A stretch of 5,999 bases of DNA. Origin: Paenibacillaceae bacterium UBA6304 (GTDB lineage: Bacteria; Bacillota; Bacilli; Paenibacillales; Paenibacillaceae). The position numbers and the translations under genes are program-made. Under the pieces are notes generated by a model that was not told the origin of the DNA, did no database searches, and worked only from the letters and a program-made list of their open reading frames with translations. Positions within the stretch are counted from its first letter, which is position 1. Every line of letters starts with the position of its first letter. Below, one piece after another: positions 1-4,525 of this stretch. The stretch covers positions 1-5,999 of the forward strand of contig DJTQ01000191.1 in assembly GCA_002439285.1 (NCBI GenBank), read 5' to 3'.

Positions 1-1
1 G

Positions 2-721
2 TGCACTTGGAGCGAGGACGGCTGGCTGCGGCTTGCAAGCGGTGACCGAAATCCCGAGATACAGGTGCCCGCCCCCAACATCACGGCACATCCTTTTGAA
101 CCGGCTCCAAAGTTGGACCATTTTGATCAAGTTGAATTGCAGCACGATTGGAATACACTTCGTATTCCACCGGATTCGACTTGGATGAGCCTTACGGATC
201 GTCCCGGCCACCTGCGCCTGCGCGGTATGGAATCGATGAACTCCACGCACAGACAGAGCATGGTCGCCCGTAGACTACAGGCTTTTGTGTGTGAAGCAGA
301 AACTTGCCTTGAGTTTACGCCGGATCATCCGCAGCAAATGGCAGGTTTGATTCTCTACTATGATACCAAGGACTATTTGTATTTGCGGGTAACGTATCAT
401 GAAGAGAAGGGAGTATGCCTAGGAATTATACAGTCCAGATACGGGGTGTACGATGAGTTGCTGGAGGATATCCCGCTGAAATCGGCGAACAGGATCCGGT
501 TAAAGGTTGTGATCGATCACGATCGTGCTTCCTTTTTCTACGCGCTAGATGATCAGCAGACCTGGTATCCGGCAGGCGGCTGGTTCGATATCACGCATCT
601 GTCGGATGAATCTCCTGAATATATCCGGTTTACGGGAGCCTATATCGGTCTGTGTGCGCAGGATCTTGGCGGGACTAGGAAGCACGCTGATTTTGATTAC
701 TTTGTATATAAAGAAAAATGA
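2..721 (+). CDS. GH43 family beta-xylosidase/arabinosidase-like glycoside hydrolase, C-terminal part (5' truncated)
   Basis: The open frame runs from the window edge (first full codon TGC at 2) to TGA at 719-721, giving 239 visible residues. The GTG at 65 is an internal valine: the frame is open and family-like before it, with a segment reading W-S-E-D-G-W-L-R-L-A. That segment resembles the end of the GH43 catalytic propeller and the linker to its C-terminal beta-sandwich (GH43_C2, concanavalin-A-like). About 200 residues of that sandwich follow, with the usual pattern of tryptophans and G-L-I-L-Y-Y-D-T, Y-L-Y-L-R-V and D-F-D-Y-F-V strands. The catalytic Asp/Asp/Glu residues lie upstream of the window, so activity cannot be judged. 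Known members release xylose or arabinose from oligosaccharides in hemicellulose breakdown; exact substrate is not determinable here. No signal peptide can be assessed. No terminator follows immediately; the first is at 908. Confidence 0.82.
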   Translation, partial: CTWSEDGWLRLASGDRNPEIQVPAPNITAHPFEPAPKLDHFDQVELQHDWNTLRIPPDSTWMSLTDRPGHLRLRGMESMNSTHRQSMVARRLQAFVCEAETCLEFTPDHPQQMAGLILYYDTKDYLYLRVTYHEEKGVCLGIIQSRYGVYDELLEDIPLKSANRIRLKVVIDHDRASFFYALDDQQTWYPAGGWFDITHLSDESPEYIRFTGAYIGLCAQDLGGTRKHADFDYFVYKEK

Positions 722-748
722 ACGGCTGTAAACAGGCTTTGGTTAGAG

Positions 749-776
749 TTAATTATAATTAATCTATCCCTATTAT
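749..776 (+). promoter_or_regulatory. Possible promoter with overlapping AT palindrome
   Basis: A TATTAT hexamer at 771-776 resembles a sigma-A -10 box. TTAATT at 749-754 sits 16 bases upstream but matches the -35 consensus poorly. A TATAAT also occurs at 754-759, but has no acceptable -35 at normal distance. Bases 749-762 read TTAATTATAATTAA, a perfect 14-bp inverted repeat that could be an operator. Start-site use is a guess; the only support is position upstream of the mini-ORF. Confidence 0.25.
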
Positions 777-838
777 GTGAATAATCTCAATGTTACAATT
801 AAGTCGCCGTAAAAATAAATCCTAACGAGGTGAGGACA

Positions 839-883
839 ATGAACACAAAAAAATATACGTCTTATCCTCATGTTGATTTTTAG
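839..883 (+). CDS. Small ORF (14 codons), possible leader peptide or start of a frameshifted small gene
   Basis: ATG at 839-841 is preceded by GAGGTGA at 827-833, a strong Shine-Dalgarno site with a 5-base spacer. The product reads MNTKKYTSYPHVDF and stops at TAG 881-883. It contains no run of one amino acid of the kind used by classical amino-acid attenuators. The stop lies 24 bases before the first terminator hairpin, a spacing compatible with ribosome-controlled attenuation. A run of seven A at 847-853 follows the third codon. Reading one base further on after it gives a 34-residue hydrophobic peptide ending at 947, so this may instead be the front of a small membrane-peptide gene broken or recoded at the A run. 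I do not recognise either peptide. The ribosome binding site is the main reason to believe it is translated. Confidence 0.4.
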   Translation: MNTKKYTSYPHVDF

Positions 884-907
884 TTATTTATTTACGATTC
901 CATTTGT

Positions 908-939
908 CCCTGAGGGTAAGATCCACTCTCAGGGCTTTT
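908..939 (+). terminator. Intrinsic terminator 1
   Basis: The arms CCCTGAGGGT (908-917) and ACTCTCAGGG (925-934) pair over 10 bp with one G-U, closing a 7-base loop. CTTTTA follows. It could end the GH43 transcript and the mini-ORF, or act as a conditional terminator in the leader. The U tract is short, so strength is moderate. Confidence 0.75.
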
Positions 940-984
940 ATATGTAGGCAGAATGAATTATTTAAGCTTTCTTGCCGGTCTATG

Positions 985-1016
985 ACAGCCACTTACGGAG
1001 TGGCTGTTATTTTTTT
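985..1016 (+). terminator. Intrinsic terminator 2, just upstream of the ATPase gene
   Basis: ACAGCCACT (985-993) and AGTGGCTGT (999-1007) form a perfect 9-bp stem with a 5-base loop TACGG. The stem can extend outward through 982-984 and 1008-1010. The tail has seven consecutive T (1010-1016). This is a strong intrinsic terminator whose tail ends 48 bases before the ATT proposed as the ATPase start. That is unusual unless read-through is controlled or a promoter lies in the short gap. Confidence 0.85.
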
Positions 1017-1018
1017 GG

Positions 1019-1034
1019 GGACAAACGGTTGTCC
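1019..1034 (+). repeat. Short hairpin between terminator 2 and the ATPase ribosome binding site
   Basis: GGACAA (1019-1024) and TTGTCC (1029-1034) form a perfect 6-bp inverted repeat with loop ACGG, ending 15 bases before the Shine-Dalgarno run. It may be a DNA operator, an RNA stem affecting initiation, or chance. Confidence 0.4.
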
Positions 1035-1049
1035 AGGTAACCAAATATG

Positions 1050-1069
1050 AAAGGATGATGCTTTATTAA
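1050..1069 (+). promoter_or_regulatory. Unusual translation-initiation region of the ATPase gene
   Basis: AAAGGA (1050-1055) is a fair Shine-Dalgarno site. Tandem ATG codons at 1055 and 1058 open a mini-frame of four codons (MMLY) ending at TAA 1067-1069, which overlaps the in-frame ATT (1065-1067) by one base. A third ATG at 1047 is in the ATPase frame but meets TGA at 1056 after three codons. Possibilities are AUU initiation, coupled re-initiation after the mini-frame, or a one-base insertion in the T run 1062-1064. Without one T, ATG at 1058 would read M-L-I-K-R-L straight into the ATPase. Confidence 0.5.
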
Positions 1070-2756
1070 AAGACTCGCTCAATATTTTCGCTCCTTACAA
1101 TCCGGACAGTCATCTTATGGCCTAATTTATGAAGGTTCGGGTGACCCAACCTATTGGAATAATGATGTTGCCTATTACATTGAACGGACACATAAACTCA
1201 CACTGGATAAACCTTGTATCACCATCAAAATACCTTTTGACCGTCTCGGCTTAGATGACAATAGGGATCCCGTGGTTCTCTCAGATTTTGCATTAAGGGA
1301 ATGGGTTGGTCATATTGAGGAATTAAATGAATTGATTTATAACCGGTCACGTTCTGATAAAGAAAATGGGGCATTTTATTGTTTTCTCCCAACCAATGTG
1401 GTGGTGCAACGTAATGCATCCTTTGTCGAAGGCATCTCGGAACAACGGTATCTATGCTTAATGATTACAGTTCAACTTCCATTCAAGAATAATGATAAAG
1501 CGATGCGCATGCTCTGCAAAATGCTTCCCAAAGAAGTGGAGAAGTTTATTGCCAAGTTTGATCTCCTCAAATTAAATGCTGCGTATGAATTGGTAACAAA
1601 ACAAAACAGGATTCGCGAATGGCTGAAATCCAGTGATTATTGTGCGTTTATTGCGAATGGCAGCATTTTGCCAAGAAATAAAGACGACAGCGGGCCACTG
1701 GAGGTTGCCTTACCTTTTACATCCCCGGAAGATGTTGAGATTGAAATTTGTGGTTTGCGAGGAATGGGAATTAAACATGGTGTGACGGTCATCACCGGGG
1801 GTGGTTATTCGGGTAAAAGCACATTGCTGGATGCACTAAATTCGGGGATTTACAATCACAGCATAGGCGACGGACGAGAATTTGTGATTACAGATCCAAG
1901 TGCAATGGAGATATCTGCAGAAGAAGGCCGTTCCATATCAAATATCAATATTACGCCATTCATAAAATGGATACCCAATAGTTCGGCTGAACAGTTTTCG
2001 ACCGACTACGCCTCAGGTTCCACATCTCAAGCTGCAAATATTATGGAGGCAATCAACTTCGGGTGTAAACTTCTTCTTATTGATGAAGACAGAAGTGCGA
2101 CGAATTTTATGATTCAAGACATCAAGATGCGTTCATTAATCAAACATGAACCCATTACCCCTTTTACGGAACGTGTCAGGGAGCTTTATGAGGCTGCTAA
2201 CGTATCTTCCGTTCTTGTTATTGGGGGTAGCGGTGAATTCTTATCCGTTGCCGATCAGATCATCCTGATGGACAATTTTGTGGCCAAAAACGTAACCCAG
2301 GAAGCAAAAAAGTTATGTGAACACGACAAACCGCGCGAACGTATCCCCTTTACCAAATGGAAGATAGAAAGAATAATAACCACCGATCACTTTTCGAGCT
2401 ATCCACAAGGCAGTGGTACAGAAAAGCTGATGGTTTCAGGCTTGGGATACATGATGATAGGCGATGACCAAATTGATGTTAGAGGGCTCTACAATATCAC
2501 ATCATACGCCCAGCTTGCAGCTATCGCCTTTCTAATTCGAAAAATCGCTATAAGTAATCAGGATCGCCTCATCTTTCTTCATGACAAGATCAAAAAAGCT
2601 CTCGAAGATATGGAGAGGGAAGGAGTGGATATTGTATTTTCTTCCTATTTTCCCGGCTTCGAAAGATGGCTTGAATTACCAAGAATCAATGAAGTATTAT
2701 CTGTCATAAACCGAATGAAACATTTGAATTTTATTCAGTCTGATCCCGCTGAATAG
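1065..2756 (+). CDS. Predicted ABC-class ATPase (PF09818/COG3044-like), non-canonical start
   Basis: This gives 563 residues from ATT at 1065, close to the length I recall for this family (about 550-570). Residues 1-69, upstream of the GTG at 1272, read as good coding sequence (for example Y-W-N-N-D-V-A-Y-Y-I-E-R), so starting at that GTG would cut the N-terminus. No ATG, GTG or TTG exists in frame between TGA 1056-1058 and 1272. AAAGGA (1050-1055) lies 9 bases before the ATT. Visible motifs are Walker A GGGYSGKST at about 245-253 (Lys251), an ABC-like signature ASGSTSQAAN at about 316-325, Walker B plus acidic residues LLLIDED at about 336-342, and V-I-G-G-S-G after it. These match the soluble 'ABC-class' ATPases whose biological role is unknown. 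There is no membrane segment or permease partner, so it is unlikely to be a transporter subunit. Hand-counted 60-base lines give 23-28 G+C against 33 in the following regulator gene. An upstream frameshift could also explain the lost ATG. Confidence 0.85.
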   Translation: MKRLAQYFRSLQSGQSSYGLIYEGSGDPTYWNNDVAYYIERTHKLTLDKPCITIKIPFDRLGLDDNRDPVVLSDFALREWVGHIEELNELIYNRSRSDKENGAFYCFLPTNVVVQRNASFVEGISEQRYLCLMITVQLPFKNNDKAMRMLCKMLPKEVEKFIAKFDLLKLNAAYELVTKQNRIREWLKSSDYCAFIANGSILPRNKDDSGPLEVALPFTSPEDVEIEICGLRGMGIKHGVTVITGGGYSGKSTLLDALNSGIYNHSIGDGREFVITDPSAMEISAEEGRSISNINITPFIKWIPNSSAEQFSTDYASGSTSQAANIMEAINFGCKLLLIDEDRSATNFMIQDIKMRSLIKHEPITPFTERVRELYEAANVSSVLVIGGSGEFLSVADQIILMDNFVAKNVTQEAKKLCEHDKPRERIPFTKWKIERIITTDHFSSYPQGSGTEKLMVSGLGYMMIGDDQIDVRGLYNITSYAQLAAIAFLIRKIAISNQDRLIFLHDKIKKALEDMEREGVDIVFSSYFPGFERWLELPRINEVLSVINRMKHLNFIQSDPAE

Positions 2757-2783
2757 CATGTACACTATAAGTTTCCAACTGTT

Positions 2784-2810
2784 GAGCCGCCTGTATTCGG
2801 GCGGTTCTTT
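2784..2810 (+). terminator. Intrinsic terminator of the ATPase gene
   Basis: GAGCCGCCT (2784-2792) pairs with GGGCGGTTC (2799-2807) as a GC-rich stem of about 9 bp with G-U pairs, followed by TTT. The T tract is short and interrupted. It lies 28 bases after the TAG stop at 2754-2756 and separates the ATPase unit from the two-component operon. Confidence 0.7.
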
Positions 2811-2845
2811 CCATCGAAAACTGCGGCTTACCCTACCTTCATCCA

Positions 2846-2876
2846 TTGACAAACTAAAGTCTGTTATGAAATACAT
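2846..2876 (+). promoter_or_regulatory. Candidate sigma-A promoter of the two-component operon
   Basis: A perfect TTGACA -35 box lies at 2846-2851. The -10 is not clear: AAATAC (2869-2874) has the ideal 17-base spacer but a poor match, and ATACAT (2871-2876) is slightly better with 19 bases. The location after a terminator and about 80 bases before the regulator start fits a promoter. Confidence 0.5.
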
Positions 2877-2881
2877 ATATT

Positions 2882-2896
2882 ATTAAGCGCTTACAA
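2882..2896 (-). promoter_or_regulatory. Putative cre site (CcpA operator)
   Basis: On the minus strand this reads TTGTAAGCGCTTAAT, matching the Bacillus cre consensus WTGNAANCGNWNNCW at all defined positions except one (the near-terminal C). Its centre, TAAGCGCTTA (2884-2893), is a perfect 10-bp palindrome. It lies just after the candidate -10, around the expected transcription start, where CcpA binding normally represses. This implies glucose-type catabolite control of the regulator/kinase operon. Confidence 0.6.
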
Positions 2897-2932
2897 AACT
2901 AAAATCCGCGTAAAGAGAGGGAGTTATATCGA

Positions 2933-4525
2933 ATGGATAACTATTGTAAAGTTCTGATTGCGGATGATGAAATGCTGGTCAGGCAGGGCATTAAGCATTT
3001 ATTTCACTGGGAGCAGGAAGGGTTCACGATTGCCGGGGAAGCCTCGAACGGGAAAGAGGCGCTGGAGCTGATCGGTCGGCTGAGCCCGCACATTGTGCTG
3101 ATGGATATAGTCATGCCCGTAATGGACGGGGAGGAACTTGCCCGGCAGATCAAGGAGCATTATCCTGATGTCAAAATTATTGTGCTGAGCAGCTTCAGTG
3201 AATTCGAATATGTGCGGTCAACGTTTCAGAGCGGGGCAAGCGACTATATTTTGAAGCCCAAACTAGATGCGGATGAGCTGCTGGCCATTTTGAAAAAAAC
3301 AGCCGCCGCCATCCCCGCCTTGCGCGAGGGACTTACCACCGGAGGCAAGGAACGTTCGTTGAACGCGGTGCTTGACAAGCTACTGGCGGGATACGAGGTG
3401 GAGGACATGAATGCGGACGGTCTGCTGGCGTCCGTTTTTCTTTATCCGTCCTTCTATCTGCTTACAGCAGAGCTAATGGCGGGCGATAAGACGTATCAAG
3501 CCGCCGAGCTGTCAGAGCGCGCTGCCTGGATGATATGCAGACTGCCGGCATGGGCGGCGGAAGTTGGAGTCTCGCTTGTCTGCCATGAGCTGGAGGCCGG
3601 AGGGGAGCATGCCCTGATCCTGCTGAATATAGGCATGAATGACGCTGGACCGGGGTCTATCGATCGGTTATTCCGTAAGACCGCCGATGAGATCGGCCGA
3701 GGGGAGGTACCACTATGTCTGGCTGTGAGCGGTATCTTTACAGAGATTTACGGCCTTCATCAAGTGAGCACGGAAATGCCGGCGTTACTGGAGAAGCGTT
3801 TTTTTATGCCCGAGCAAATGATGTTTATAGCAGATGAACTGAAGTCGGCCGCCGCAGGCAAGCCGTTTGACGCAGCGGCTTTTGCGGAGGAGTTGAACAA
3901 GCAGCAGTTTTTGGCCGCTTTTGAACGATTGAGAGGATTTACGGCGTCCATGTCCGGCCGGTCGGATACCGGGATGTATGAATTCAAGTCATTTTTGGGA
4001 CACAGCCTGTTTACGATTATTCTGTCGCTGCTGCGATGTCATTATGAAGCCGCCAGTCTGGACCGCCGCAAATATGAGGTATTCCGCTCTATCCATGCGA
4101 CCCGGGACATCCTGGAAACGTCAGTGATTCTGGATGAGTTTCTGTCCGAAGCGGCGGAGATCGTCATGGGACGCAGCCGTTCGGCTGGAGGCAAATCGAT
4201 TCAAAATATCCTTCTGTATATCCGGGAGCATTACGCCGAGCCGCTGACCTTGTCGGGGGTTGCCCAGCATTTTCATTTTAACCCGTCTTATTTGTCCAAC
4301 TATTTTGCCACGCACAACCCGGAGGGATTCAGTGAGTATCTTTGCCGCGTCCGGATGGAGAAGGCGTGCGAGTATCTCAGACAAGATGATATGTCCATTG
4401 CCGATGTCGGCAGCCTGGTTGGATATGTGGATCAAAGCTATTTTACGAAGGTATTCCGCAAGCAGATGGGCGTCTCGCCCAGTCAATTTCGTAGGCGGTT
4501 GACGGAGAGCCGTCATCCGCTATGA
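2933..4525 (+). CDS. YesN-like response regulator, REC plus AraC-type DNA-binding domain
   Basis: A 530-residue cytoplasmic transcription factor. ATG at 2933 is preceded by the purine run GAGAGGGAG (2915-2923). Residues 1 to about 122 are a receiver domain with acidic pair Asp11-Asp12, phospho-acceptor Asp58 in L-M-D-I-V-M-P, Ser86 and Lys108 in the K-P motif, so all phosphotransfer residues are present. Residues about 125-420 form a long middle region with no motif I recognise, as usual in this family. Residues about 421-525 hold two helix-turn-helix units of the AraC/XylS type, including the signature G-Y-V-D-Q-S-Y-F-T-K-V-F-R-K and G-V-S-P-S-Q-F-R. Relatives are phosphorylated by a partner YesM-type kinase and commonly activate neighbouring sugar ABC-transporter or glycosidase genes; the target here is not visible. 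The gene overlaps the kinase start, indicating one operon, and a cre-like site lies in its 5' region. Confidence 0.93.
   Translation: MDNYCKVLIADDEMLVRQGIKHLFHWEQEGFTIAGEASNGKEALELIGRLSPHIVLMDIVMPVMDGEELARQIKEHYPDVKIIVLSSFSEFEYVRSTFQSGASDYILKPKLDADELLAILKKTAAAIPALREGLTTGGKERSLNAVLDKLLAGYEVEDMNADGLLASVFLYPSFYLLTAELMAGDKTYQAAELSERAAWMICRLPAWAAEVGVSLVCHELEAGGEHALILLNIGMNDAGPGSIDRLFRKTADEIGRGEVPLCLAVSGIFTEIYGLHQVSTEMPALLEKRFFMPEQMMFIADELKSAAAGKPFDAAAFAEELNKQQFLAAFERLRGFTASMSGRSDTGMYEFKSFLGHSLFTIILSLLRCHYEAASLDRRKYEVFRSIHATRDILETSVILDEFLSEAAEIVMGRSRSAGGKSIQNILLYIREHYAEPLTLSGVAQHFHFNPSYLSNYFATHNPEGFSEYLCRVRMEKACEYLRQDDMSIADVGSLVGYVDQSYFTKVFRKQMGVSPSQFRRRLTESRHPL

Larger units (their letters stand above)
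722..1064 (+). promoter_or_regulatory. Structured intergenic leader between the GH43 gene and the ABC-class ATPase gene
   Basis: This stretch of about 340 bases has no long gene. In order it holds a 14-bp perfect AT palindrome (749-762), weak promoter-like AT boxes, a mini-ORF with a strong Shine-Dalgarno site (827-883), an intrinsic terminator (908-939), a second intrinsic terminator (985-1016), a short hairpin (1019-1034) and a Shine-Dalgarno run (1050-1055). I could not find a convincing promoter between the second terminator and the ATPase start. If there is none, transcription must pass both terminators, which would fit an attenuation-type leader. The simpler reading is a short independent gene with its own terminator plus a promoter I failed to see. 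I saw no T-box or recognisable riboswitch core. Confidence 0.45.

Noticed and set aside
65..67. GTG at 65 as a start codon for the first gene
   Set aside because: The frame is open to the window edge and the residues before it match the end of a GH43 catalytic domain, so it is internal.
509..520. GTGATCGATCAC, a perfect 12-bp palindrome
   Set aside because: It lies inside the GH43 coding sequence and follows from the codons for a V-I-D-H segment; no other sign of a binding site.
549..731. 60-codon plus-strand frame at the end of the GH43 gene
   Set aside because: It overlaps the GH43 sandwich domain in another frame and resembles no protein; its end beyond 721 is incidental.
1272..1274. GTG at 1272 as the start of the ATPase
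   Set aside because: Sixty-nine further codons upstream are open and protein-like, and the longer product matches the expected family length. Only a weak AGGG precedes this GTG.
1225..1419. 64-codon minus-strand frame
   Set aside because: It is antisense to the N-terminal part of the ABC-class ATPase, which reads as continuous coding sequence.
3760..4516. Minus- and plus-strand open frames inside the response-regulator gene
   Set aside because: They overlap the middle region and AraC-type domain of a convincing regulator and have no domain content of their own.
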